From Plantago elongata (taxonomy: Eukaryota > Streptophyta > Magnoliopsida > Lamiales > Plantaginaceae): a stretch of DNA of 64,000 nt. The stretch's first letter is position 1; every line of letters begins with the position of its first letter. The stretch lies in contig JAYMSP010000052.1 in assembly GCA_036897095.1 (NCBI GenBank), forward strand, positions 1 through 64,000. The letters are read 5' to 3'. Below, piece after piece: positions 40,656 through 53,297 of this stretch. Position numbers and translations under genes: made by a program. The notes under the pieces are model-generated. The model was not told where the DNA came from, made no database searches, and saw only the letters and a list, made by a program, of their open reading frames with translations.

Positions 40656-42217
40656 TATCGATCGCCGATCAGCTCAATTGAGGATCATCGAGATCGATCG
40701 ATAAAATTGAAAATGCAACTAACTACTAGACTACTAGACTAGTACAAGGAAACCAATTTTACTGTGAAATTCTCACTGTGCGTTCACTCTCTACTCGCCT
40801 GATTACACTACTGGTTGGACCAGAATATAGGCTAACGCCGGAAGACTTTAATTTATACTCCCTCCTCCCTCCTCGTATTCCGTTTTAATTCATCTCAATT
40901 ACATACACATTCTACCTCTGCGGTGTGTACATCATCGATTTCACCAAAAAATTGAACGAAATATATCAATTAAACGGATAGTTAATGTATTATATCTAAA
41001 TTGGTTAATCTCACTTTAGTGTATTAAAATTGTAAATGAATCACTATAGTATATCCAAAAAAAATTCTCCCTACTCAAGTATAAAAAGAAACCATTTGTA
41101 CTTAAAACTGAAGTTGGATAGTTCCAAAAGGAAATTTTTGGACAATTTCATGTATCGAACAATTTATATACTGCTTTCTTTTTCCCATTTAAAATTCTGA
41201 CTCCAAGGCAAACCTGATTAGATGCACATCATTATAAGGCCATACCTAATACGATGTTACAATATTTACCAATGTTATAGGGTTTTGTTTGGTTCGTCGG
41301 GGTTTGGGCTTCGTTTTGAGGTTAAAAGCACAAATTCGAATTTTATTTTTTAACCTTAAAGTTGTGGCCTTGATTTCAATTCCGGTTTGGTTCACTAACT
41401 ATAAGTCTCCCATTTGACATGGGGTTAAGTTGAATTTGGTCCAAGATCATTTATCTTGTTTCTTGTTTGATTTGGTGGGTTTAGGGTTGATGAGTAAAGT
41501 TTGTGAATAAATTTTTATAAACTCGATTTATATAGTATTTAAAGGCAAGAAACATGACTTGAACTTGAAACGTCTCAGAACTGGTTTTAGGCAAACCAAA
41601 TGAAGCATAAAATATAAATCTTATGACTAACTACTACTTCCTCGATCTCGGAACAAATGTCATATATTCCATTTATATATGTTCCACTACAAATGTCATG
41701 TTTTTATTTTTGATAATATTTTTATCTCATTTATACTTCATGTACATTTATTCCCCAATATTTTACATTGTACATTAAATTCCGTGTCAAAAAGTAAAAG
41801 ACCATTGAAACTGAAGTAGTAGTGGTTTTTTCTTTAAAATCCTTAGGGATAATAATTGAGCATCACATCTTAGGTACCAACAAACTTCAGTCTTCACTCT
41901 TTAGTAACTACATCTTCACTAAATCCCAAGTATCTTACCTAATTAGTTCCAACCATCAAAACCTAATCACCGAATTTGACCCAGTGTCCAACTGTAACTA
42001 CGCTGTCTCTTGATGTTAACAGACGTATACGCACGTCCTCAAACTAGCCCTCTGCTCCTGCTACAAAATGTAGTAAGCTGTATTTTGCGAGACTCAACTA
42101 AATAGACACAATATGATAAATAAGCATTTACAAATAGATTACAAGTCAGCCAACTTCCTGTTAAACTATAATGTTCAACTGACGTCAGAAAATTCCTGTT
42201 TCCCTTCAAGTCAAGTA
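40656..42217 (-). other. TRAPPC10 promoter side and ARP5 3' flank
   Basis: About 40656-40860 is the probable TRAPPC10 leader and promoter. A fragment CTCCCTCCTCCCTCCTCG at 40859-40876 resembles a Stowaway-like end. At 41633-41823 a further worn Stowaway-like element (CTACTTCCTCGATCTCGGAAC...GAAGTAGTAG) is likely. About 42010-42217 follows the ARP5 stop codon and is probable 3' UTR. Confidence 0.45.
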
Positions 42218-42997
42218 TCAAATGGTGTACCTTATCTGGTAATCCCGAAGCCAATCCTCACCCTTCTCATAATAATCCGTCCTACTAAACGTTTGCTGTG
42301 GGAACTGCATAGTAGCTGCGTAAGAAGAAGCCCCGCGCCATGCATCAGAAATCGGATCCAATGCTTTGACAATCTTTATAGGGGCCCCACAAGGTCGAAT
42401 CATTCGTATCCCAGCTTCCAACCGCTCACTCAAGCCAGGGAAAAGACAACTGCCACCAGTTAGTAGGATTGAACTGGTTAATCTTTCTTCTAGGCCTTTA
42501 CCCTTCGGTGGCAACCTCCTTATCGAGGTGCCAACCATTTCATCCAATCCTGCTTGATCAATGCCAACCAAGTTGGGGTTGAACAGAATTTCTGGGCAGC
42601 GGAACCTTTCTACTCCAAGTATAACTTGAAAATCTTCTTTGGTCAGAGGACGAAAACGAGGAACCTCTACAGAAGTAGTTCCTTCAGCTCTGAAAATAAA
42701 GTTTGGGTCGATTTCCTGCAGGAATGAAAACTGTTTCTTAGCTTTCCAACCAAAGAAAACTATAACAAGTCAGTGAGCTAAAGGTTATATTCAGTTATTT
42801 TAATTTCATGTGACATGCAAAGTGCATACTATCAACTATCTCATCGACTGGGATTCTATGTAACTGTTATTTTGCACTAAAGTAGCATGTTCCCCTTAAG
42901 TTTTTTCATATAGGAACTCGCCCTTCCCTAGTTGGTTTAAAGTACGCAATTGATGTCTCTTCCTTTTATTTGATAAATTCTCAATCAACACTTTTTT

Positions 42998-43056
<59 letters not shown>

Positions 43057-46000
43057 TATACATACATACATATATAAATAAAGTTTCGGCGAGCTACGGG
43101 GAGGTCACCAAAGGCACAAAATTTAACACTAAGGCAACATTACAAATTTTCATTTCAAGTAGGTCACTTAATTATTAAAAGACCGATATGCCCGTGGTGA
43201 CTTAGTTGTTATTAAATATCATTCTTCTCCTTCTTCTTCACATCAATTATCGTTTATAATAAATATTACAATGTACTTAATAGTTTTAAGATAATATAGA
43301 TTATTAATTTATATTTTTTACAATAAAAATAATAAATAAAAAGTTCGCATGCATGTACTACGTGCTAATTTACTAGTATTAATTAAAATATAAATAAATT
43401 ATGAGCAATATAAATAATTATGAAAGAATTAATTAAACTAATAAAAAATAAAACTTAAAGCAGCGTGAGAAGTTTGCGGAAACTTTGCTAGTGGCACACT
43501 ATGTCAGTGACAAACTATGACCGGGATAAATTTTGTTGATTTATCGTATTAAAAAATGAAAAAATTAATTAACTAATTAAAAATAAAACTTAAGCTACAT
43601 GAGAAGTTTGCGCAAACTTTGTCCGTGGCAAACTGCCATAGGCACATTATGCCGGTGGTAAACTTTGACAGTGGCACACCATGTTCGGGGCAAACTTTGT
43701 CAGTTACACATTATACCGGTGGCAAACTTTGCCACTGGCACACCATGCCGAGGGCAAACTTTGCCACTGACACACCGTATCGTTAGCAAACTTTGCCACT
43801 GGCACACCATGTCGGTGGAAAACTTTTGCCAGTGACACACCATGTTCAAGTCAAACTTTGTAACTGGCACACAACGCCGTTCGGGGCAAACTTTGCCACT
43901 AACACACCATGTCGTTGTCAAATTTTGCCACTAACACACTATGTTGGTGGAAAACTTTGCCAGTAGCACACCATGTCCGAGGCAAACTTTGCCACCGGCA
44001 CACAACGCCGCTCGGGGAAAACTTTGCCCTAACACACCATATTGGTGGCAAACTTTGTCTCTGGCACACTATGCCGGTGGCAAACTTTGCCAGTGGCACA
44101 CCATGTCCGGGACAAACTTTGACACTGACCCACTATGCCGGTGGCAAACTTTTTCAGTGGCACACCATGCCCGAGGCAAACTTTGCCATTGACACACTAT
44201 GCCGATGGCAAACTTCGCCGCCGGTGACAAATTATTGTCCAGGACAAATTTTGTTGATTTATTGTATTAATAGACTTGATTTAGTAAATTATTTATTTAC
44301 TTATTATTTATTTATTTATTCATAAAAAGGAACATGTGAGATGGAGGTTTATTTATATGTTGTGAAAATAACTAGGTGACTTAATTGAAATACAATAAGA
44401 CTACACTAAAGTCATTAAGGTGATTAATTGGTAAATAAAGTGACTTATTAGTAAGTGAAATTTCTAAGAGTGTTTAAGAGTAAAGAAGAGGCTCATAGAT
44501 GACTATTGGGTAAAAAATTCAATAAAGTTTTATCTTGGCGTTATGTTAATTCCGAAGAGAAAAATAATGTCTTCTTAGCATTTCTGTACATGCTCTGAAC
44601 CCATATTTCTGTTGCAAATATGAACCTTCAGTAGGTTTCTATCTTTTGTTAGAGACAAAGCAACATCTGCAACTATTCAAATAAAGGGTAGTAAATTGCC
44701 TATTAACCCAGCCATAAGAGGGTAAATGCCATTAGCCTTAAAACAGTATCAAAAAAACCTTAAATTGTCTATTAGCCTTAAAACTTACAGCAGGAAGCTC
44801 TCACCTGTAACCTCGAAGAGATGCGAGCAAGCTCAGCTTCCTCTGGATCTGGTATCTCATCGTCATCGTCATTGTCCTTACTCATCAGCTTGTACAGCTG
44901 CCAATCCTCATCTTTCATACCAAATGTATCCTCTCCTTTCCCTCTGTCGAAGGCTGCTGTTGTCAAGAGGCGCATTCTTTCTAACCTCTCCCCACGCCCA
45001 ACACCTCCAGATCCATTTTGATTCCCATTTGAATTCCCCCCGTTTGTCTTCAATTTCTTGCGCTGCTCTAATCTCTCTGAAAGGTCTCTGTGCTTCTCAC
45101 GCAACTCCTCCAGATATTGTTCTGGATTCTCTCTAAGGTGAAAACGGTTACAAAAAAAGCATTAAAGAACAGCGAATTGAAGCTGCGGAACAAGATTGGT
45201 TAGGATAAAAAGAAAAGAGTTAAGTTGCCCTCAGACCTGATGAAGAGAACTGCAGAGTAAATAATTTTAAACAGACACACTGAATGATGGGTGTTAAAAG
45301 CAACTTACAAGCGTCTTTCTTCCTCCAGCTTCTTTTCTCTCTCTCTTTCTAATTCCTCTTCAACCTGTTTCAGTTTCTTCTGCTGCCGTGCCTCAGAAGT
45401 GGACTTGATAAATACCTGCTTCCTCTTTTCTCTAAGCTGTCAAGGTGATGATAAATTATACGTATGAGTTTATACATACCAACACAGAAATTTTTTTAAA
45501 AAGTAGCGACGGAAGAAAAAATGTCAAAAGACCCGATATAGATAGTCAAGATTTGGGATAGCACTACTTTGTAATTTACCCCTTATAATATTAGAATAAA
45601 TAAGAAAATCCAAAACGACCAAGAATATTAAGATAAATAAGAACTTATCAGTTATCAGTGATCACATAAATGACTAACCTGATCCGGTGCGAGCATCTCA
45701 TCAGGTACACTGACAAGGTTGAATCTTTCAGCAGCTGCAGGATCTATCTTTTCAATAGTTTCAACAGACTCACCCTTCGCTTTGCGTAACGATTGTGTTG
45801 CCTTTGCAAGGGCAGATTCTACGTCTTGTTTAGATGTATATATAGTCATTGCGAGCACTGATGGGATATCATTTTCTGCGGCATACCTGACCCTCTGTAA
45901 AAGCATTTCCAGGTCTCTTGTTTCATTTTCAAGGTGATCTATTTTCTTCAGCCTCTTATTTTCAGCCATGTCCCTTAATCTTTGAACTTGCTTCTCTTTC

Positions 46001-49000
46001 ACAGCGGCCTTTCTAGCGACTTCTTCTTCAGATGGGCCCTCCTCTATTGGTGCTGGAGTCCAAGGCATCTGCCAACATCTGGTCTTTTCTTCAGCCTTTT
46101 TGTCCCCTTTCTAGAACATAAAGGTGAAAATTAATGTCAGTATAGATGTATAGCTTCACGTATATACACAAACAAAACAGAAGCAAAGGCAGTGAGTGGG
46201 TTCTTTGAGGATGAATTACCTGAAACAGACGAACTTCGGCTGCATAGTCTGGAGCAATATAACAGTGCTCCATTTTCAGGTCTTCAACTTTCTCCCATGT
46301 AAGCTTAGGCCTAATTTAGAATGCAATCAAGCGTCTTTCAATCATATATATCTGCTAAATACAAATGGATGATTTCATGCTTACATATGATGTGGATGTT
46401 TGAGTGAAAGAAGCTGCTTTAGATAATCAGTGATGTGGTAACCACCAACATTAGCCCGGACACATGCTTCAAACACAGGTTCTCCATTAAAAAACTGAAA
46501 CCACAAAAGGAAGCAATTTAAGCAACTCATTAATCATTATACATGAAACAGTTTTTATTCACTAGTTTGAGCGTATAAATCTGGAATTTCGTTAACTTGC
46601 CCCAATCTGAAATTCATGCTTAAAAAACAACCTATACTTTCTTTATGATTTCATTTTGCATGAATAAACAACAGACATATGTGCCTGCAAAATTATTATG
46701 CATTTTCTGCAAATAGAACTCTTTCAATTAATCTAACAATATATAATCATCATAACAATTACCGGGATGACATGGCTTGTATTAAATCCTGAGCATATTG
46801 CAAGACCGTCATTGTCACATATTCCAAGTTGATTGTTGTACCTGTAGCTAAAAGCCGCATCGAGACCGAATGCTGCAAAGATTTAAATAAGAATCAGCAA
46901 GCATGCAATGAATTAAAAGTGCAGTATGTTATTAATAAAATTAAAAGCATTGATAAATGAGATGTAAAAAATCCTATGCACTGACTGAGCAAACTTCAGT
47001 GAGGATAAATCTCATTCCTCTTCCTTTTAAATTCTTGCTTTCTTTATTTAGTTCTTTCGTTCTTTCTTTCTTTCTTGGAGTGTATGGGTGGGCAGTTGAG
47101 GGAGTGACGCAAAAAGAAAAAATAATAACTGCATAAAAAAGTTGGAGCATGATGCACAACAAGACATTCACTTAGACATAAGGAAATCTTACCTACTGAT
47201 GGAACTCCATAAGACTCGAAGAGAAGTTCAGCCATTTTACTGCGAGACTGCAATGGGTTGCAAGCACATTCAGTAATCAAGACAGGGTGTTTAATCTGCA
47301 CACCAACAATAGAGATAAGAGATTAGGAAACAATGAGTCCAGACAAGCTATTCAATTCTTAAGCTATGGGGAAATTAACAGATACACCCCTTCAGTTTGA
47401 TGCAATCACCTCCCATAATCACCCCATTCAAATCTTACATTTGCACCCACTGCAAGTAATCAAATCATACAAAACACTTCCATCATAAAATAAAAAAATC
47501 TTTTTTCTGTCATCAAAATTGGGACACCAAACAAACCCTGATGAGAATTGTAATTCTAAAACTATTAGGGGTGTGATAAGAAGACCATTAGGCCAATAGA
47601 CATTGGTGGGTTTTTTGGAAGTTACATGCAATATCATTCTATATATAAGATGCTTTTCCCCTACCGTTTGCCACAAAATGTTTTCAAGTAATTCTGTTGT
47701 ATGTGCATCTCATGGGAGCTTGACGAATAAGTGACGCATTGCATAAAAACTGAAGCCCATATTTTTAAAAGATGCAACATTAAAGTTATCGTGTTTCTCG
47801 TCCAAAATGTAGGCCAAATCCGGTGTACTATTTGCAATTCACTTAGCCATCAATGTTCACTAATTTAAAGTAGAGGGTGTGGAATTAATGTAACAACAAA
47901 TATTTTATTGGTGCAACCGTGCAATGTTATGCACTTAGGCTTATCATTATGGTAAATGGTGCCTAAGTAATGTTTTTTTATCCAATTGAATCCAATTTCA
48001 TAAATATAAATATCTTTTAGACCTTTTTATTCAAAATAGGATGCCGTTATAATTATATAAGAACACAGGATGAAGTCAATTACTGTATACTGAGAGGAAG
48101 AGAGTTTTTTTTCTTTTTAACTTTGTCCATAATACCCTTTCTTTAACATCTTAACACTGTCATACTCAAATTATTAAGATATAACAGTTACACCACCTGA
48201 GAAGTTTTTTAAACATATTAGTTAATACTTATTAATGACGTCATTTTTTCATATTACTGACATCATCAGGTGTATTTTTGAAACTCACAGGTGTCTGTAA
48301 ATTCACCTAATCTTTATATACTAATTTACAACAGACAGGACTTAGGATTAAAGGAAATGAAATAATACATGTCTAATTGGATTATACTAGAGAAAATTTA
48401 TTTTTCCTCAGACTGTTTAATGGATGACGACGTGCTGAGTGATGGGTAACCTACTCTAAATAGACAAACATAATTGCAGAAGAGAAAAAACATTTTGGCC
48501 AGCGTTTATTAGCCAAGTGACTTTGCTACTCCATAGATTCAATCACAAAAGCTTTTTTCAGTTAGAAAAATTACTGGACCTTTTATTTAACAGTGCAAGG
48601 GCCTAATGGGGCTTGGTCTCAGGTGCAAGACATTTGTATAGTCTTGTCATTAAAGCTTTCAATTCTGCTTGGGTTAAAATGTATATCAGTGGAGAAGGGC
48701 CACATCTCACTTTAATTTTACTTTTTCATCTCAACTATGGCTTTCCGTTGTTCATTCTTCTTCTCTATTTGTTTCGTAATTTACCAAAAGTGGATAGTAC
48801 CACCATAACATGTACTCCTAATATACAAAATTTGCCCGTTCCAAGCTCGGAAAGAGTTACAAGAAGAGACATTAAGAGTTATTCAAGATATACACTGAAG
48901 GAGTAAGATAACACCAAGACTCTTGCTTCACAAAGGAAAATTGTATAAAACCCCCAGAAACTTGACTCCAGCACTCTTGATTTATAATGTCAAAGTCGAT

Positions 49001-52000
49001 TATGTGAACTCACCCAAGGATGACTAATCGTAAGAAAATATTTAGTTATTCCCTCAAAATATGTTCCGTTATCAAGAACCAGTTCTCCAACCAAATTATC
49101 AACCCTAATATGGAAAATAAATCCGTTTACAATATTTACAAATTTCTCTAGTGAATAAGGAGATGATCTCTCATCCGACTTCTGTAGATTCTCATCTTAT
49201 TGCACCAATGCCCAAAACCATACACCAATTCTGGGCTGAAATATTTTATTACTCTATATCTCAATTCAAAATTCAACCACATCCAACTCCTCTACAAATT
49301 TCAGTTTAAGAAACGCATGCCTTAAAGCTATAGGAAAATAAATAAATTGATATATATAGTAATGTGCAGATGTACCTGTGACTGGTCTGCACCTAGTCGA
49401 TCGAAGCCAAAGTCAAGGATCTACAAAACAGACAAAAGTGTTTGCTAAAAAAGGTTGCAGGTTTCATTAAGTCACAGGATTGAGTTTATAGGCAAAAGAA
49501 CTAAGTTATTAGATAGGATAATTGAAGCCCAAAAATAACTATGGCAGATATACACTTTTAGGGATTCAAAAAGCAATCATTAATTCAGTATGGATAAAGC
49601 ATAGTATCATGTATCAGGAGAATGTGTACCCAATCAATGAAGCATACATAACTAATATGGTCATTGAATAAGAATGAACATGTATAAGGCTCTTCTCTTC
49701 AACAACAAAATTTTGAACTTAACTGAACTGACTGAATTGTGGTTTAAAATATAACTAAGCAGAGCTGAACTGAATGAGTTTTCATTTGAAGAGAACAGAG
49801 CCTAAGTGGGTTGATATGTTGTGATGGACTAGCTCTACCCCACATGCATACAATATAAGAATAACGAGGGAGAATGCTCAAACAAGACAAACTTTACATG
49901 GTTCAAACTTTCTCATCCCCAAAAACATGTCAACAGTCAACACTCACACGCCATCCCATTACCATACCATCTAACCCATTCCACCTTCCACCAAAATATA
50001 CCACATCGAGTGAGAGCTTCTTGCCACATCTTTTGTCACAACCAATAAAAAGCGTGATCTCATCTTTTATTATAACATTTTTGCATATATCTGTTTAAGA
50101 GTCGTATAATAAGAGATATAATACACTTTAAACTGAAAAGGAATGATAATGTAAATTATTCTGAGTTCAACTGTTGGTTGCGAAAGAAATTGTTCAAGAC
50201 AAAATTGTGATTTTTTCATACACCAAGTGGATAATATTTTCCATGTCTCTGTAAGCACATTACTAGAACAAACTCTTATAACGTCAGCTATGTCTGCCAG
50301 GAAAAATGATAACAGGTTCAACAAAAAAACCTAAAGAAAAAGGAGCAAGGACTCCACATATGTAATAATTTTCTGCCACAATACGAACTCTTATATATTT
50401 AGGACAATATAAATGGCACAGATACTATATAATGCTTATATTTTAACATACTAGGGACAGAAGGATGATATGCCCCTGGCTCATGGATCCTTTTGGCTAA
50501 CACCAAAATCAAGTAAAGGGAAGACAGCTAACAGAAATTTAGACACTTTGCAGAAACTAATAAGGCTTCAACATTGCCTTGCTCTCAGCTAGGGTAATTT
50601 CTGATGTGTCAAATGTGAGTAGTGTATAAGATTTCAAGGGGATAACATTAGTCTATTTATCATGTATTGCAACCTCGAACAACCTTACGGCACAGCAGGC
50701 AGCAGAACACTAATACAGCGCCTATAATCGCTTTTTTCTTTATTTCACATCATTATAGCAAATGCTATGTCAAACATGATCCATTTATGTTCTCAAGCAG
50801 AACCGCACAACTATCTTCAAACATAATAACAAAATCTACCTGTTTTGAAAATTAAAAGGTACAATAGTATGGTTCTTCTACTTCACATATACTATATCAT
50901 AAATAAAGCCTACTTAGACCATCTGCAACCTTAAGGTATGATAGATGAGCCTGTATTGGTTCTTCTCTATTTATGCATCATAATTTCAAAGTAGTCAGGA
51001 CCATTTATGCTATCAAACACAGTCACAAACAATTTCAAAAATGTGAAATATTAGTATAAAGTAAATGAAAATACTAGCTCTGCACTACACCTAGAGCAGT
51101 AGCCATGAAACAAGTAATCTTTATGAAGTAATAGGACAATCATGGAATTTATTAATCAAAACTACATGAATTCGATCTTACATATTCCATAATTTCAAAT
51201 TGATAAACAACGTTGCCATCGAAAGCTGAGCGGGGTCCTGACCTAGTGCAGTCGAAGTATTTTAGTAATGTAGTATCATGATCACCAACAACTGTTACTG
51301 TCTCACCTGTAGTAGCAAGTAAAATCATATTATTTATATAACCACAAAGCAATACAAGGAGTTCAAAACATAACATGTTGGGCGCTGAAAATGCAGTTGC
51401 TACAGGATAATAAAAACTCTGGTTGTTTGGCATTGAGCTAAATTAAACTATTCATCCGTTAAAATTTGTCTGAGTATTTGACATGCATTCAAAACACTAC
51501 TTCTTCAAATCACTTCCAACTCCACTAAACAACCATCTTTCTCTTTCTACCCTATTATTCATCCCTGTTAACTTTTACACTCAAACTAACATCCTCAAAC
51601 CAATCAAACAACAGTACAACCTATCACATAACCTTAAAAAAAATCAAACTATAACTTCATCTTACACACATCACTTCTTTCTTACACACTCTATAAAACA
51701 ATATAACAACCATAAAAACCCTATAAATTTTAACTCTGTCCTAAACACCATTTTTTTATAACTCACATTTAACTCAAGTTACTATTATACAACTAATTTT
51801 TTTTTCCTTAACTTCCTTTTAACTCTATACCAAACAGGCGGTACATTTGACATCCGGACAAAAAAAAAACTGATTACACGTAAATAAAATCCAAAATTTC
51901 ATCAACTACGCACATTGCCAAGTTATGCACATGCAATTGGCCTAAGGATTAACTATGAAAACTGATAAGTATACATAAATTAGAATTCGAGCAACAACAA

Positions 52001-52283
52001 TAAGCTAAAAAAATTACCATACCAGTGATCTTATGGCGAGGTCTCTGAATAATGTTCCGAAAAATAACTCGTGGTTCCGCCTCTCCTGCCCAGCTGTGAC
52101 GATAATTGGAAACAATTAGAAGAATTGATAAATGAAAAAAAGCATAGTTAGTTAGTTAGGGTTGGAGTGAGAGGTAGCCTACCCAATGCGAAAATAAGAA
52201 GCGCCATTGTCGATTACGATTGGATGGGATGAAGGGAAGGTGCTGTAATCTGTCTGTCTCTGTATTTTCGATATGAATGGCAT
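42218..52283 (-). CDS. ARP5: Actin-related protein 5 (INO80 complex), 713 aa
   Basis: ARP5 is the nuclear actin-fold subunit that couples the INO80 chromatin remodeller to nucleosomes (histone exchange, DNA repair). Exons (minus): 52183-52283, 52023-52093, 51182-51306, 49376-49420, 47193-47295, 46763-46872, 46385-46494, 46220-46310, 45679-46110, 45309-45436, 44805-45132, 42218-42715; GT-AG throughout and 714 codons in frame. The protein opens with an actin-like first strand (HPIVIDNGASYFRIGWAGE), then ITECACNP, an FGLDAAFSY block, a long charged coiled insertion (about residues 215-460, with KEKQVQRLRDMAENKRLKK) special to ARP5, and the actin C-terminal part with the second phosphate loop SSILLTGGSCLFPGLSERL. 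Arabidopsis ARP5 is of similar length. The last intron carries a minisatellite; introns 2-4 carry MITE-like inserts. Confidence 0.96.
43000..43076. repeat. (CA)n microsatellite in ARP5 intron 11
   Basis: A pure AC run from about 43000 to 43051 passes into CATACATATACATACATACATATATA with no break in purine-pyrimidine alternation for 77 bases. It is hypervariable-type DNA with Z-DNA potential. Confidence 0.9.
43427..44271. repeat. 32-bp minisatellite, about 20 units, in ARP5 intron 11
   Basis: Between about 43612 and 44220 a unit of about 32 bp recurs roughly 20 times. Its core is GGCAAACTTTGCCACTGG followed by CACACCATGTCGGT, with 30-35 bp spacing and many substitutions. The unit contains the small palindrome TGCCA-C-TGGCA. 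It lacks stop codons on most frames, so long artificial frames appear. On the left the flank TAAAACTTAA..GAGAAGTTTGCG occurs twice (about 43443 and 43585). AAATTTTGTTGATTTATYGTATTAA occurs on the left (43527-43551) and again at the right edge (44246-44270). Confidence 0.9.
47371..48310. mobile_element. Possible non-autonomous transposon in ARP5 intron 4
   Basis: GAAATTAACAGATACACCCC at 47371 and GGTGTCTGTAAATTCACC at about 48290-48307 are approximate inverse matches, each followed inward by related words (CAGTTTGATGCAATCACC, and on the other side GGTGTATTTTTGAAACTC). About 940 bp lies between. No transposase frame was seen and no duplication was found. Confidence 0.35.
49688..49802. mobile_element. 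Tourist-like MITE in ARP5 intron 3 with TAA duplication
   Basis: The element begins GGCTCTTCTCTTCAA and ends TTGAAGAGAACAGAGCC, a near-perfect inverted repeat. TAA precedes it (ends 49687: A-T-A-A) and follows it (49803-49805). The interior has TTAACTGAACTGACTGAATT, which places it in the TGAACTGAACT family. Confidence 0.8.
51421..51839. mobile_element. G-depleted MITE in ARP5 intron 2
   Basis: The left end GGTTGTTTGGCATTGAGCTAA is an inverse match to the right end TTAACTCTATACCAAACAGGC. Between 51481 and 51835 the plus strand holds only about five G among some 355 bases, while C is common. No coding frame is convincing despite long open stretches such as 51483-51761. Confidence 0.65.
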
Positions 52284-52688
52284 CGTATCGTAGTAGACAA
52301 GGATCAAATTGGATTCACAGGGTTTAGTCGGCCATCAATTTGGGGGTTTATTCAGTGACTCAACTCACTCTGTGAAGGTGAAGGTGGTAATTTTTCTGGA
52401 ACAACAGTTTTTATTTTTACCTTCTTACCATGACACTGTTTACTTTTCTAGTTCACCTAATTCTCCATTCGCATGCATCTTCGTGCGCCTCAAGTGGACG
52501 GACGGACGGACTTTCACGATTTCGGCGTCACTGCACTATTGCGCTTTAAATTTTGAACTATATTTTGGCCTAATTATGAATTTTTCTTATTCGAACGACA
52601 AATGTGACTCGGACCCTTAATATATTAATTAGAGTGAAATTTATTACCAACTGAATTACGCTTCGTTATCACTAATTATGAATTTAAT
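52284..52688 (-). promoter_or_regulatory. ARP5 upstream region
   Basis: This DNA lies directly upstream of the ARP5 start and should contain its leader and promoter. The 103-codon plus frame at 52309-52620 matches nothing I know. The sequence is moderately GC-rich near 52480-52540 and AT-rich beyond. Confidence 0.4.
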
Positions 52689-53297
52689 TAGGGGTGGCCC
52701 TTTGGGATGGAATATTAGAGAATTTTCGATCTCGAATAGGTTTATCCCTAAATATTATGATCCTGTTTGAGATAAATCATGAATTCCCATATTAAATTTT
52801 GGGACGGGGTTGAAATTGATTTGACATGTCCTAAAACCTAATTACCATTCTCTTATGCTTTATAAGTAGAATTGAATCGGTTAACTTATTTTGATAGTAA
52901 AATATTTTTTAGATTGGAATTACTTATTTGCGCTATAATTTTTATATCAGCTATGGATGTTACTGACTTTTGAAGCAAATTAAGTTTTTACATTTTTTTA
53001 GGTTTGATTATAGTGGAATTACATGTATGATGATGTTTAAAGTTCGAATCAAGTATCTTATCTTGTCTATGTTTGCTTAAGAATAGTATAAAACAACTCA
53101 AAAATTGAATTAAATGATGAAGATATATTATGCTTATTTGGGATCCCGAAATCCCGCCCGAAATATCGAAGTCCCAATCCCAAAAAATTCCAACTTTATT
53201 TGAAATGGGATTGAGATGTGAAATAATTGTCCCCGATCCCGAATTTCCATTTTTGAAATTCCAGAGTCCCAAATTTTCCGGCCGACGCCCACCCCTA
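52689..53297. mobile_element. hAT-like non-autonomous element candidate (609 bp)
   Basis: It begins TAGGGGTGGCCC and ends GCCCACCCCTA, inverted ends of about 9-11 bp with the TAGGGGTGG word common at plant hAT-type termini. The right part is rich in GGGATCCCGAAATCCCG-like words. An 8-bp target duplication was not visible, so the assignment is tentative. Confidence 0.5.

Noticed and set aside
43909-44325. A 138-codon open frame (and overlapping 43941-44192, 43700-44099 minus) in the minisatellite
   Set aside because: It is produced by the repeat unit lacking stop codons. It lies within an ARP5 intron and its apparent protein repeats follow the DNA period in rotating frames.
51483-51761. A 92-codon plus frame
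   Set aside because: It is a result of the G-poor composition of an intronic MITE; no motif, and the host gene is spliced across it.
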